Position numbers and translations under genes: made by a program. From Schistocephalus solidus (taxonomy: Eukaryota; Platyhelminthes; Cestoda; Diphyllobothriidea; Diphyllobothriidae), in contig WEDG01000189.1 of NCBI GenBank assembly GCA_017591395.1, positions 62,001 to 126,000 of the forward strand: a stretch of DNA of 64,000 nt, given 5' to 3'. Under the pieces are notes generated by a model. The model was not told the origin of the DNA. It did no database searches and saw only the letters and a program-made list of their open reading frames with translations. Below, in pieces: positions 11,093 to 23,499 of the stretch (position 1 is the stretch's first letter; the number at the start of each line of letters is the position of its first letter).

Positions 11093-12076
11093 CTAAAAAG
11101 CGTTCAAATAAAACTTGCGTCGGTGAAAGGATGTTGACTTTGGGAAAAAACTCAGGTATGAGGATGAAGTTGGTCCAACGAAATTCCTAACATTATTTTT
11201 CATAACAGTGCTGTAAGGCTGTGCACTTACCTGACTAGTATTAGGCAGGATGACCAGACATACGTGATTTTACTTCCATATTACCTATCCAAAAGAATAC
11301 TGGACGTCATCCAGAAAAGGCTTCAATATACTACGTAACAGTTAGCACCTAAGATTCCCCCCCCCAACCCATACAAATATGCGGTCATAGTTTCATTCAG
11401 TGGTAGATTTCCCCGGCATGCCTTAAATTTTGGTTTGACTCGCTTCACCCGTCTGTTGGCGATATAAAGCATCGGAAAAAATTCGTTAGAAGTTTACAGA
11501 ATAATTTATGCCGATAGTAATTATAAGATAAAGAGGACAGCGGCTCGGTGGGTACCCATATATTCTAATATTGTTGGTTGAACTGAAGATTCAGCGTTTT
11601 CTTAGATCACTAGTGCACAAAGGACATTGCATATAAGCAAGCGAAAACCCGCATGACTTTAAAAAACGTAAAACCTATCACCTATTTCTTCCGGTAACCA
11701 AACATCCTCTTTCTACACAAGTGAGTGGGGAGACAAAAAGCAATAGTCTGTAACTAAATGATTTAATTGCATCTTACACCAGTTTTCCCTCGGCTTCCGA
11801 CCTAACGTCCGCACTAATACGGTAAAGATCTCATAGTATGCAGTGAAGCTGTAACAAAACGGGGATCCCTTACTCCGACAGTAGTCAGAAAGGATCGATG
11901 AAACAAAGGATTGACAGGAATGAGTAAACGTAGACAATTAAACCAGAAAATATCCCATTCTAATTAACGAAAATAGAATTACTCATCCAGTCCAGATTTT
12001 TCCGCGCGCGCGTTATTTTTCATGACCAATTTTCTTGACCTGAACAGAAGGAATGAAATCATATACAAGGTCATAC
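11093..12076. other. UTP25 intron, nothing recognised
   Basis: About 1 kb of AT-rich intron. A short homopolymer of C at about 11360 is the only feature noted. A small extra phase 2-2 exon cannot be excluded, because mammalian UTP25 has a longer spacer at this point. Confidence 0.5.
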
Positions 12077-12255
12077 TTTAAGGAGTGGTTAAGAGCATGG
12101 GCGCTGTAAAGCTCCCGAACTTTTTCCGCTTTCAGTTGCCGTTGGTAATAGAACACATCCTGAGGCCGTGAATTATTATAAAAGACGATTACCTCGTAGT
12201 TGTCTATGATTTGAAACAAGTGTTTTAAAGTCGAGTCTAAAGACGGAGTGATTGG
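12077..12255 (-). CDS. UTP25: UTP25 exon (LFQIIDNYEV, YSAHALNHSL)
   Basis: A 179-nt exon with acceptor TTACAG and donor TTAAA/GTATGA. It encodes PITPSLDSTLKHLFQIIDNY, then RELYSAHALNHSL. Human UTP25 has the blocks SPFTPLQKELFLIMNSY and HVYCLHVINHVL. It starts in phase 0 after the ATG/GTAAGT donor at 12390. The phase-2 donor was chosen because it is the only one that fits the next exon; a later in-frame GTCAAG is phase 0 and would not fit. Confidence 0.82.
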
Positions 12256-12389
12256 CTGTAACGTAAGGAGTATTTCCCATTCTTACATTTGCATTTGATA
12301 GTACAGGAAAATTTTTCTATTGCTTGTTGACCTGTAGCAACCTGCCAGTGGATGCTATGGCCAGGATAAGCAGTCAAGAAAAAACTTAC

Positions 12390-12469
12390 CATGAGTAGTT
12401 GACATTCAGCATTTGGCAGTGTGTCAAATTTGAGATAGTTGAAAGTAAAATGGCGCAAAAAAGCAGAAC
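12390..12469 (-). CDS. UTP25: UTP25 exon (AFLRHFTFNYL)
   Basis: An 80-nt exon with acceptor ACTTTTAG and a strong donor ATG/GTAAGT. It encodes SAFLRHFTFNYLKFDTLPNA followed by ECQLLM. This aligns with the family's DPFLQHVNKEL segment, which precedes the helicase-like core. It is separated by only 31 nt from the acidic exon upstream. Confidence 0.8.
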
Positions 12470-12500
12470 CTAAAAGTTTATAAAGATAGACCGACCAAAC
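12470..12500 (-). other. 31-nt UTP25 intron
   Basis: The sequence between the two exons begins GTTTGG and ends CTTTTAG and is only 31 nt long. It contains an in-frame TAA, and its removal joins two family-consistent peptides in phase (phase 1). Confidence 0.6.
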
Positions 12501-12546
12501 CTTCTAAAGGAATGTCTATCTCGTCATCCTCAACCATGCCGTCTGC
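12501..12546 (-). CDS. UTP25: UTP25 5'-most visible exon (acidic), 5' boundary uncertain
   Basis: It encodes GMVEDDEIDIPLEG and ends at a donor GAAG/GTTTGG, one base into a Gly codon completed by the next exon. An acidic stretch before the AFLRHF block is typical of UTP25. Without splicing the frame hits TAA within the 31-nt gap, so splicing is required. The upstream limit is unclear: an in-frame stop lies just upstream, several weak AGs are possible acceptors, and the ATG at 12537-12535 could also be an initiator. The usual long N-terminal acidic region was not found. Confidence 0.5.
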
Positions 12547-13867
12547 TGTGCTTAAGTGAGCTAAATGGCATTAAGTCGCTCTACTATGGAGAGGTCCGGC
12601 GTGAAAGTTAAAATTATTTAGGACCCCAACAAATGAGTGAATTTTGTAACGATTCTAAACAGCGAGATCTAAACAGTATTACTTGATTATTGTAACTAAA
12701 TGTATTTTTGAAGAAGTTTCTAAATGTTACACTGGCTTCCTTTGGATGTCGCACACTCTCAAATTGGATAGTGGTGTAGATCCTAATCAGGAGATTCCAA
12801 CAGTCGGTCAGAGCACGAGTTCAGCTAACATCAGTTTGGGCCTCCTGACCTAAACCCCTTAGACCCTGTATGGTACATATTGTTATAGTTACTGGACTTT
12901 ATACTGCAATTGCGAAAAGTATAATTTAGCAGGATATTAAACTGGGGTAAATAAAGGTTTTACTGCAGGCAGAGGCAAAATCAATTACTTGCTTCAAGGA
13001 GCAAAGATAAATACAACAACATATGTTGACACTTGTCTGCAATAATTTTTTCCTAAAATACTACAGAGATTATATTCAGTATACTGAATGGGGAGCGGAA
13101 CCTTTGCTTGTATAGTTAACAAAACGCTCTAAATACATTAAATGCATTTTAAAAGCGGACATAATCGCTATTTAAGCCCGCAATATTGGGTACTAGGTTC
13201 TTATTGTTGTGGAAAAATGGCTGGGTTTCCAATGAGCGTTCAGATTGTAATATTGTTGAAATAGTAGACGCGTAATTAAGTGTTTATGCGACAAAATGAT
13301 AGGAAGCTAAATCGGAATGGGTAGACTTGGGTTCATTAGTTGCCCCCTGCCTAGTGCAACCGCCATCCACAAACAATTGGCTTCAGTGGCCTAAACTTAC
13401 TTCCTAATTGGCGAAGGCATCTCTTCCTGTCACTGTGCTGTCGAACCTTATCGTGTAATTTAATGTCAGCCTCAAAACAGTTTCATTGAGAATCTTCTCT
13501 AGTTGTAACACCTATATAATTTCTGTAGATGGATCTCGCATTTCCACCAACTTAAGTCTGTGGTTCAGAGTTGTGTCTGACATTTTCAGCTGTCTTTTAT
13601 AGCGGAGAATCCGGGCTAAGCTACTTTGAGTTTATTCCTCGGTGATATCTGACTGTAACAAAGCAGTCAGTGTGTATATTAAACAGGCTATACGGACATG
13701 CCTTGATTCCAAACAAAGCTCGTAATTACGCGAACTCATTCCATAGCTCTAAGTATTTGTGCCATTTGAGCAATCGAGAAAAGAGGACAAAGATTCCAAT
13801 GTTCTAGCTTAAGTTTGTCCTTCAAAAGACACCACACTATAGTAGAGCAGTGGGGTTCTGGCTGGAT
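12547..13867. other. 5' region of UTP25, nothing recognised
   Basis: The missing N-terminal exon(s) of UTP25 should lie here or further up. No peptide resembling the family's N-terminal KKQKKHLRDFGEEHPF block was found by eye. Confidence 0.4.
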
Positions 13868-13893
13868 TAATAATAATAATAATAATAATAATA
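13868..13893 (+). repeat. (TAA)n tail of the LINE
   Basis: Eight to nine TAA units; on the element's strand this is an (ATT)n 3' tail. Confidence 0.9.
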
Positions 13894-13902
13894 GTTGTAT
13901 TT

Positions 13903-13922
13903 AATGCCGGTTTACAGGCATT
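13903..13922 (-). repeat. 3'-terminal hairpin of the LINE
   Basis: AATGCC at 13903-13908 pairs with GGCATT at 13917-13922 across an 8-nt loop, just before the (ATT)n tail. Such a stem-loop plus short tandem tail is the usual RT recognition end in CR1/Jockey-type LINEs. Confidence 0.6.
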
Positions 13923-14215
13923 GTCAGATGAAATATTCAGTAGGCAGAGGCTGGCAGTGAAAAAATCTCCTGAATATATATCATTATAAGTGTTTTTAAT
14001 ATCTTTATGTTATTCAGGAGAAAAAACTGCAGCCTGTAAGGATGATAGCAGTTCAGATCGGGGAAAGGCCTAACACAAGAGCAGTCTGTTTGAAGTCTCT
14101 CTGTCTCTGTTAGGAACCGGGATTCCGCCCAAGGCAAGAATGCATCCGTGGACGGTTGCTCACTGTCTGCCGGAGAATTCAACAGGTGCAGGCTGCAGAG
14201 ATGGTGCCGTATCCC

Positions 14216-14963
14216 TCAAGGAAAACAGATTCTACCGTGTCGGTGCCCAGAATTCTTGGAAACTGTTCTGAATGCAAAAAAACTAGTAAAAGTTATCTTA
14301 AACAAAGAATAACTCCGCTGGATTTTTATATAATGGGGAATTTTATTCCACATGGCCATGGCGTTTACCGAAAAGAACCGTCGATACTTAACTGTACGAG
14401 CTAATGGAAGAAATAAAAAGACATTGCGATGACTGCTGCGCTGAGGATGGTCAAGCTGCCTCACAGTGTTAAAGGGGATTAAATGTACGACTATTCAAAA
14501 GCTTAAACAGTAAAAAGAGTCACTTCTGCAATCGGCGAAACCATAAGGGATCAATTTTTACAAACCCACAGCGTTCTTGATACGACAGATTACGGTGCTC
14601 CAACGATAAAATTCTTTTCGTAAAGAAGTGCTGGACCGATTCTATTTTCTTCCGTTCTCTAGCACGCAGAAGGCTAAATAGAAACGAGCAGTATTCTAGG
14701 CTGGGCCTAACGTACATTTTATAAAGGCGGAGTCTAATATCAATGGTTTTAAAATTTCGGGGGATAAACCCGGCAGTTCTGCGTGCTTTGGAGACAATCA
14801 GGGCGCAATGCTCTGAAAGATTGAGACCGTTGGAATATGATATGCCCAGATCCTTATCAACGCCAAGCACATTTAGATCGTGGTCATCTATGCTTAGTTG
14901 AGGCTGATGGCCGTCGCCAACAACCATAACGGAACATTTGCGCCAAGAAAGGGAAAGGCGCAA
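14216..14963 (-). pseudogene. LINE C-terminal (post-RT) remnant
   Basis: The peptide runs from VLGVDKDLGISYSNGLNLSE to LRLYKMYVRPSLEYCSFLFS and then, after a frame break, AMWNKIPHYIKIQ. The DLGI..., YVRP-LEYCS and WN-LP-type blocks are standard for the CR1/Jockey thumb and C-terminal region. Confidence 0.8.
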
Positions 14964-14994
14964 TGTGCAGCACCACTGGGCAAAGGCCTCAAGA

Positions 14995-15860
14995 TCATTT
15001 TTTTAATAGATCAAGCGCGGTGTCGCAATCTGCTGGCTTGTATCGATAGGCAACTTTTAAATCGTCGGCATACATAAAGGGCCTACCATTCTGAAATAAA
15101 CCTGGTACATCATTAACAAAAAGACAAAATAAAAGCGGGCCTAGCACACTTCCCTGAATAACTCCACTCATCACACGTGCCAAGTTTGAGATAACATTGG
15201 AGATCTTAACATGTTGTGTGCGAGAGCTCAGGTAAGAAGATATTGAGCTCAGAAGTTTACCACATATACCGAAAAAGGAGAGTTTCAGGAGAAGAATGGC
15301 ATGGTCAACACGATCGAAGGCCTTTGTGAAATCAAAATAGACTATGTAAAGTGCAAGCCATTATCCCTAGATTGCAGAACGTGATCAAAGAAAGAGAGCT
15401 GACAGGTATCACTAGACCTTATTTTGAGGAACCCATGCTGGACTGCACTCAGTAGGTTATTCTCGGTTAAGTTATACATCATCTTATCTTTAATCAAGGT
15501 CTCCATGATTTTTGAAGCTGCGGACAGTGTTTTGATTGGGCGAAAATCGGCAAATGACGTAGATTGGCCCTGTTTGGTGATAGGTAGAATGTGCGATTCC
15601 TTCCACACACTGGGAAAGGTTTCACTTTCCAGAGCTAGATTAATAATCATACAAAGAAGTGACGGGAAAATATCATTAGCATCCGCCTTTATAATACTGA
15701 TCGGTACGCCATCTGGTCCAGGACTATAAGATTGACGAAAACGTCCAATGGCTACGGTTACGTCCCAGAGGGTACAAGTTATGGTCTCGAGGACGGCACC
15801 GGTACGAACCTGGATGGACGGAGGGGGAGCGGCCGAATTTTCAATAAATGCTCTGGACAA
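14995..15860 (-). pseudogene. LINE reverse transcriptase domain remnant
   Basis: Two broken frames. The upper one (15342-15860) has SYSPGPDGVPISIIKA (finger/palm motif 1-2 region) and NLLSAVQHGFLKIRSSDTCQ. The lower one (14995-15183) has SGVIQGSVLGPLLFCLFVND and FMYADDLKVAY, the catalytic Asp pair. About 160 nt between them codes, in another frame, for the KAFDRVDHA-type motif A. Stops and shifts make it non-functional. Confidence 0.88.
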
Positions 15861-16518
15861 GAAAACGTTAAAACTATCAGCCGTCAGTTTGTCATCGACT
15901 ACAGGATTGCCAACGGAGTCCAGTAGGACGGGATGCCATGTTTTAATATGGGTTCTTATTGCGTGTGAAAAAGGTTTCGCAACATTTAACGAACGGTTTT
16001 CGACATATTTGACCTCTTCGGCTAGCCGTTTTTCTTCGGTTAGCCTCTTAGCCTGCTCAAAAATACAGGTGAATCAAGGGCAGAACGGAAATGTCGTTTT
16101 GCAAATGGAACTGACGAGAGAGTTTACGCAACCTACGGTGAAAAGATAAAGGGAGATAAACCTCATCCGTGACATTAATTAATTTCTTACGGGGAACAAA
16201 ACGAGAAATAAGTGGATCTAAAACTTCGTAAAGCATACCGGTACAGGTGTTCACATCCCGACACATAAAGAAATTAGACCAGTCGTGGGAGTTAAGATGT
16301 ATCAATAATTCTGTCGAAAAGCGCTAATCGAAAATCAAAGAAAAAGCTATATTTTTGGAAAGCGTTTCATCGGTTTCGAGTTGTAGTGTAAAAACAAAGA
16401 TATCATGGTCTGAGCTCCCAAGTGGGCCTAATGATGACACTGTCAAAGGCAGACAACCTCTGCAGAAGGTTAGATAAATTATGCTTGATCCTCGGGTAGG
16501 GAAGTCAACAACCTGAGT

Positions 16519-16932
16519 CTACATGCCAATATCTACGGCCTTGAGTAAGTCCTCGAACTTTATGGGACCGGAAGGGACTGGAAACCAGCGAATGTCAGGA
16601 AGGTTGAAATCAACTGCAATTAAGCAATACTTAAAATTTAAATCAACTGCAGCATGGAATGATTGTGAGAGACAAAAATAGAAATCCTCACTGGTATTGG
16701 GCGGGCAAAAGACACAGCCAATGAGTAAAGAGTTCCTATTTTTTAAGGTAATTTGAAACCAGCAGCTCTCGTCAACCGCAGTAAATTGTGGATGATCTAA
16801 GGTCCTAAATGCCAGCGCTTGTTTAATATAGATACAGCTTCCTCCATCATGACTGTCACGGCGATCATTTCGAGTACAATCATAACCTATAAGAGTGAGT
16901 TGTTGTGTGGTCTGACTCAAAAATGGATGCAA
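16519..16932 (-). pseudogene. LINE endonuclease remnant
   Basis: The frame contains GGSCIYIKQALAFR, LLIGCVFCPPN and CLIAVDFNLPDIRWF. These correspond to the GGV-Y, G-VYRPP and GDFN-P-I-W blocks of the LINE apurinic endonuclease, with the catalytic GDFN changed to AVDFN. The N-terminal third is missing. Confidence 0.8.
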
Positions 16933-16950
16933 TTAAACCGGTAATTTATC

Positions 16951-17639
16951 CTTTCATTTTCATAGTTTGAAGCCTTCCTTGCTGAGCAATCATTTAACTG
17001 CTTTTAAAGCAGACTGACTCGTTCTTATCTCACACATTGAACAAACAAGCATATAAACATAAGCTGCGATTTGCTTCCTTGATTATAACTTCGTCGTGGA
17101 TTTCGTTAGTATCAGTGATAGCTCAAATAAGCGTGAAACCAGCGAAAAATGGGAGAAGCTGTAGCAGTAATCCAAATTTACTTTCATTCACTATTATTTC
17201 TAGAGTTGTGATGAACCCCTATTTTTGACAGGGAACCTTAAACCTCATTGTTATTAACATTGAATCGATGCTAATAGGAAAGTGATTTGATATCAGCCAA
17301 CCTGGCAATGTTAACAATTCAGAATCTCAAAAGTAACTTGATTAGCGAATTGGTCAAATCAGGTTCAGAGAGTAATTGATTATTTAGCCAGAGCTCATCG
17401 AATTAGGCTATCCAGGCTACTGATACTGATACAGTCAAACAATACGCACACCTTGCCTGACTTGGCTGAGTGGAAAACAAGTTGATTAGGAAGATACCCA
17501 GAACAGTCTGAATCAAACACCGTCACACACAAGCAGTAGTAATATCTGCAGGCGCGTTCAACTACCAGCTCGAACGTGTGCACACACACTCAAGGGACTG
17601 GCCACTGCACCTGCCCTAACACACGATAGTTCGACCGTC
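16951..17639. other. Intergenic, nothing recognised
   Basis: AT-rich sequence with no exon or element identified. Confidence 0.4.
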
Positions 17640-18025
17640 GTAGTCTCGACAATGTCCATCGGATGCTCCACGGACGGGTAGTGCAGGGACAGTGACTTTT
17701 GTGCAAATTAGTTTTAAAGTGACACTAGAATTGCACAGCATCTACAGTACTTTCTCCTCCCTTACTCGTCTGTGCCCGGTGTCAAGACATCTTCAAGAAG
17801 ACCGGAGGTGGGTTCGGGTGCAGGTGAATCATGTCCGATGGAGTGGGAGATCGGGTGCGGCATGAGCCTGCACCTACGCGTGCTCGTTTTCGGTATTTTT
17901 TATGGGGCCTCATCCCCAAAATAATAGCAACTGCCGCACACTGATTTGGTCCCCGCATTTGTCCAGCACATCTAGCATGCGGCGCGTTCAAGGGGGCACA
18001 CACAAGGGCTGCTACCACTAGTTCA
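17640..18025 (-). mobile_element. SINE-A copy
   Basis: On the plus strand it reads tail to head: CCATCGGATGCTCCACGGAC, then GTGACTTTTGTGCAAATTAG, GTGCCCGGTGTCAAGACA, AGACCGGAGGTGGGTTCGGG, and TTCGGTATTTTTTATGGGG. The tRNA-like end is damaged. It is the same family, in the same order, as 25570-26005 (opposite strand) and 38885-39345. Confidence 0.75.
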
Positions 18026-19319
18026 CTGCCCCACCTCCTTAATTTTTCGCGTTATTCGAATTCGATCGTATTTAAGTAGGGTCTGGGTGCGGCCGCAACT
18101 TAAACTTGACAGGATTCGGTTTGCCTATGGCGGACGTTTGACAGAGGAAGCTCGTTAGCGTTAAACCGAAGTTTTGTGCCGTTGGGTTTATTTTCGAACG
18201 CTACCTCTTTCGTTTGAAGTGTGGGTTCGTTATTCGGCGCTGATATGCCGATTTCCTTACTTTTTCCCCTGAGTGCAACAACAGGCACGTGACTGTCACG
18301 TATGAGCCTTGAACAGTAGACATAGTCCTAAAGAGTCCATGTTCATGGCGTGTATTGTTCGTGCCCACTGGTAATGGCAACAACTGGGAGGGCTACGTTC
18401 TTCGTAATGTCCTATTAAATAATGACTCCAAACTTCAGTCGGGCTATGCAAGTCGTCATCCTCTGGGTGTAGCAGAGGATGATGTTCTCTAACACAGATT
18501 GCGAATTTACAACCGCGAGGTCACAAGATCTTCCTGATGATAGGATTCGCTTTCAGGCAATGACTGTACAGCTTCACCTCGTGTTCGGTCGTCCTTCTTT
18601 ACTTCGTGTTTTAGGCGACAGTTTCTGGGTATTTATCCAGATGCTGGTATTCTTCACAGATCACGGAACAGTGTGGAACAGAGAAGAGCTCATGGTTCAT
18701 TTCCATGCTGTTCGAAACGTATACGTTCATTTGGAAATGAGTTGATAATCTTTGTGTTGTAACTGATAGTCACTTTTTACGATCTCCTCTTAAACGTACC
18801 ACTAATTCTCCGGGCTGAGCACAGGTAGTATCAACATGTTCTTCTACGACGTTTGCGAAAAGTCCTAAATGTAGTTCTTTGCCCTGACGTATTGCATTTT
18901 TTAACTGTTTTTTTACAAAATGTTTTTAGCTCGGATTGCGCTTGTAAGGATTATCTTGTCATAGTCGACTCCAGAGCATTACTTGAATAAAAGTAGCATT
19001 AATCGCTTGTTTCATTCAAATTTGCTGCAACATGTTGCTTTTGTTGACGGAGGTGACTCAACGTTTCCGTTGCTGTCGTCTATTATTTTAGACCAGCGAG
19101 TAACCTTAACCTAAGAACTAAGATCACCATTTAGTTTTGATCGAAGCTTGTTTTCAAAATTTTCCTGGCTTTTCCAACGTCTTCATTATAAGTCTTCATT
19201 ATCATCTAATATTTTACAACACCATATAGCCTCTTTGGTTTTTCCCTCAATTGAGTCAGGTAGATGGTGCTATCTTTAGTTTGTCCTTCAATTTCTGATT
19301 GTAACTCTCCCAGGAAGAC

Positions 19320-19616
19320 CTAGTTGCATGTAGGGTTCCCTTCGAGCCTCTGAATTTCACTTTTTGATAATTCCAAACGATACTCTGTGGTGCGTACAGG
19401 ACATTCAATTTTTTCATCCGAATAATAACTGTGTCGTCGAGCGATCAAATTCACCTTCTTATCTTGGCCTTGCTTCTTAATGAACTGTAATTTTGCCAAT
19501 TTTAATGTGTTTTTGTTTTCTAGTAGGTATATTTTGGCAAGCTCGATTTCAAACGAGTCTCGTTTGATGTCACTTATTTCAACCGCGATCAGTGTGGAAA
19601 CTCTTGAATGCTCCAT
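19320..19616 (-). pseudogene. Unassigned 98-aa frame, Lys/Glu-rich
   Basis: The frame starts MEHSRVSTLIAVEISDIKRD and is rich in Lys, Glu, Leu and Ile, with a predicted helical feel (ELAKIYLLENKNTLKLAKLQ). A peptide just upstream in another frame (IPVNEQIEVYGPPRL) also looks protein-like, so this may be a decayed mobile-element gene. No family was recognised. Confidence 0.25.
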
Positions 19617-20590
19617 AAAAGTCTGGGAGGACCGTAAACCTCGATTTGTTCATTCACCGGAATGGATGCACCCGAGGTCTAAGACAGTGCCAGAAGACAG
19701 TCTGAATAAAACCGAAATGATTTGCCTGTTTAAGAATTATAAAAGGTTAGAATAGTAGAGAAGAATCGAGTTAAGAAGGTGGGACAGAAAACAGAGATGT
19801 AGACATAAAGTTGACTTGATTAGACCAGCGGTCTTGCGAATGACGCCAAGACGTTGTGTTCGGCTTAAAAGCGACCAAGAAAATAAAAAATTGAACAAAG
19901 AAGAATGAAAAACAGTTGAGTGAGAATGCAGCTACAAAGAAAAAATGACTCGGATTCAGTCTGCCTACTTATAAGCAGGTACTGAAAAATAAATCTGGAA
20001 TACAACACTGACGTGCTGACTGTCACCGGGAGCATAATCCCAAGTCTCCTCCTGCGATAGCGTGATTACTTTCGAATGACTGTCCATTACTATGTGGTTG
20101 CCGAGCTCACTTGCAGGAAATTAACACGCGGTAAGTAATTATTGCCTGTTCTTGATGCATATTTAACTTCCGGTAAAAGGCGTCACTAACGCTAATTCAA
20201 ACTTACCTTCTCCGCCACGATAATAATATAAGAATTGTACAGAAATAAGGAAACATTGATCGGAATCTTTGACTACGATGTCGAACAAAGGAGCGCGCAT
20301 AACTCGACCGATATTACGGATTAGCGCAGAAAAGTGCAAATGATTTTACACGTGGCAGCAAACTGGTTCCCAGATAAGCTTCATTCCATCCGTCTGTGTA
20401 AATCACATGCGTAAAGGATTTACTGTCAAGGTCAAGAGTAATGGGTATAGAGATTTTAGACGCTTTCCTAAGTTGATAACGTTTTCTGAAAGGGCGTACG
20501 AACGTTGAGGTTTATTGAAATTTTTAAATTTAGGGAAAAACCTTTTCCGGTTTTGAAGTTTTATCTATAGTTAATAATTTAAAACTGGAT

Positions 20591-20620
20591 AATGCATGAA
20601 AATTAGAATTTTCATGCATT
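20591..20620. repeat. Perfect 14-bp inverted repeat, 2-nt spacer
   Basis: AATGCATGAAAATT (20591-20604), AG, then its exact reverse complement (20607-20620). Confidence 0.95.
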
Positions 20621-23499
20621 TTTGGAGGACTTTGCATTTTCCCTTGTTCTTTATGTTCATAAACTCCGTACTACTTATTTGGCCTCTGGAAAATTGCCTG
20701 ATAGCTTGCTATCTCGATGTAAGGACCTCTTGCGGTTTATAAAGAATGGCTCTAGCAATATATTATTTTAGCATTCTGAAAATAAAATTTCTGTCCTTGA
20801 AGACAAAAGAATGCGCGATTACTAGTTTAAAATTTTCGTAATTCTCACATTTGTGAACTATCCTAAAATTGAGAACTACTTTCCTGAAATCTCAACACTT
20901 GAAAATAGCCACATTTCCTGGGGAGGGAAATGGGGTCTTTACGCATCCTTCCATCTAAGTATCAATTATTATAAACACAAAGTTGAAAACGAATTGAAAT
21001 GTTAGATTTTCGTGGGCATGGTATGTGAAGGCGGCTACCCTAATAGCATGCATATATAGCACTAATATACGTAGATCACGACATTCCGAGATAGGACATA
21101 ACCTCTGCTCATTGGTTAATCTATATTAAGACTCCGTCCTGTGATTGGTTGGCATGATAGTGTGTCCAGAGTAGGCGCGGTAAGCGGCCATCACACTTTT
21201 ATTTCTCGTGGCTTGCGTACGCACGTGGTTCACCGAAATTCTGCCTGCTCTTCTGTCGAACCCTATTTATCATTTACATTTGCTAACTGTTTCTTATATC
21301 AATTTATTTTGTTTATTAATCATCTGCAATGTATAGGCAGCCCTGTAAAAGGATTCATTAAAAGGCATATTGCTCCGCGAAGTAGCGGAAATATACCGCG
21401 AAGTTAATGATGAACTTAATAGATATAGATTAAAGCGCATACGAGTTATACATGAGGAGGAATGCACGTTAGCATCGCCTAGTGCTCAAAATGTGATCGA
21501 CATGCCCGTTGATGTAGATAGATCCACTAATGAGTCCACAGATGCTACGAGGGATCTCCTCATCATCCGATGAGGAGGAAAGCAGCACAGAGAGTGGCCT
21601 CGCATAAGTCGATTCAGATAGAAAAAAAAATTTATCGCTTTATTCCAACTAATTTTGGGAATATACGGTTTTCAGCGCACTTAATTTCCAGATTACATTT
21701 CATGCTAATAGTATATGCATGAAACAGTTTTTATCCTGCCTGCGCAATAGGGGATTTGGAAAGCAGAAGAACTCACAAGGTCGTATTTTTTTAGAAACAG
21801 GCATACGTTGGCCGTTTTAATATTAATGTATGTATTCCTACCTTCAGATTCCAACTTTGAGAAAAAGACCTTAGTTTATGCAGCATTAAGGTAATGAAAA
21901 ATCTTTTTGATTATTCAGTTCAGACAAAAGTACTTATGCCAGTAATTATCTAATTCGAACGAAGAAAGTGTAACATAAGTAAGCCGAATGTTTTTACGAA
22001 CAATTGCGATTATCCGCACTCGAAAGTCAACAGGTCATGAGATTTTGGCAATTCTGACTTTACTTTCCATGCTTGATACTAATATAAGTCGTCTTGAGTA
22101 GGTTTAGAACCTTCTTGCCATATCTTGTGAGTCTCGACGCGTACTGTCAGTCTAAACTCTCAAACATGTCCACAGCTAGACTGTGCAAAATTTACTTTCT
22201 TCAATCGGCCCGCTACCGGGGGCTATTTATTTCCTTAAAGAAAGCTTGTTTAGCATACACCACACACCTTTACTTTGCTCATATAGAAAAATACGCCGCA
22301 CAGTGTTAAAATATAGTTAACATCGAAGATGAATATCCTGGATTTGTTTTGCAAACTGGGCGAGAAACTACCTAAAAGTGCGTCATTGAGTTTATCTTCG
22401 AATACCTTGCTGTGTCGTCCCCGCCCCCTCACCTCCAGTCAATCAGCCATTTATACTCGACAATGCAGCATGTTTTTTCAGTGTCTGATGAAATCATGTA
22501 GTCAAACGTTTCAAACATGACTGTGGGAGGTTAATTTAAAAAAGTACATACCAGCTTTACATTACTCATCAAGATACCTGAAGCCGGCAACGATCAAAAT
22601 GTCTCTCGACTGCAGTTTCTGGAAGGACTTTTACGATGCATGTTTCCTGAGTAGTCTCCTGGGAGTAATTTAAGCAGCAAAAGGAAGGATCATGAAGGAA
22701 TTTTACCGACTAATAAAGCATTAGATTTTAAAATGCCTGTCAATACCTTTTAGAAATTAAGACGAATGAAAAGTAGAGTTCCAATGAAGCTGCCTGAGAA
22801 GGTTGAGATCGCGAAATATTTGAAGGAACCAAAGTCGGCGAACTTACCTTTTCGATTATTCATCCTCTAGCCTGCAGAATAATACAAGTAAGTTAAAGTA
22901 GGACATTTAAACTTTAAAACGGGCAATGAACAGTATCTATGTGTACTAGGGTTGCGGCCGTTCAGGCTCGAGGGAGTTGTAGTCTACTTCTGTCCGAGGT
23001 TTGGGGATGGTGGAGCGGGAAGCTGAAACAGCCTGGCAGTTAACTGCATTTCTGGTTCATCCCTATAACATGACGTGGCAGGACGTGGGAAAAAGTTGTT
23101 GGGCGAAATATTTGCTAATAGCTTTACATTTTGGAAGGTTTCAGGGAGATTGGGGGAGGAAGGGAGGGGGGGGTTACATCTTCAATAATCAAAATATACA
23201 ACAAATTTGCAGCACTTGACTGGCCTTTGGGGTCGGTCGGTTCGTTTACTGCTCAGTGGGTAATTTTTCTGCCTTGATTGGGCATGTCTCACAAAGTTGG
23301 CGCAATTTTGGTGTAGGTCGTCTGTTTGCCTCTGTCCACCACTCCCTCTGCGTAAGGCGATTAAGCTCACTTCCACCCTTGCAACTAGGCAGCCGGTTGC
23401 GTCGAACGGGACACCTTTTGACAAGTTCGAAAAGTCCAACAGCAGTATATCCAAGGAAAGAAAAAGATAAGTTCCACCCGGTGACCGCCCAAGAAGGTG

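Larger units (their letters stand above)
13868..16950 (-). mobile_element. 5'-truncated non-LTR retrotransposon (LINE, CR1/Jockey-like), decayed
   Basis: Read on the minus strand from 16.95 kb downward, the order is: a partial apurinic endonuclease (16519-16932), reverse transcriptase core (15342-15860, 14995-15183), thumb/C-terminal region (14520-14963) and terminal segment (14216-14464). Frames are broken by stops and shifts. The RT shows SPGPDGVPISIIK, IQGSVLGPLLFCLFVNDV and the catalytic YADD box. The 3' end has a short hairpin (13903-13922) followed by an (ATT)n tail (13868-13893), as is usual for this superfamily. The 5' part of the endonuclease is absent, so the copy is truncated. It lies upstream of UTP25 in the same orientation. 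Confidence 0.88.

Noticed and set aside
15424..16149. Plus-strand frames of 64-133 aa
   Set aside because: Shadows of the minus-strand LINE.
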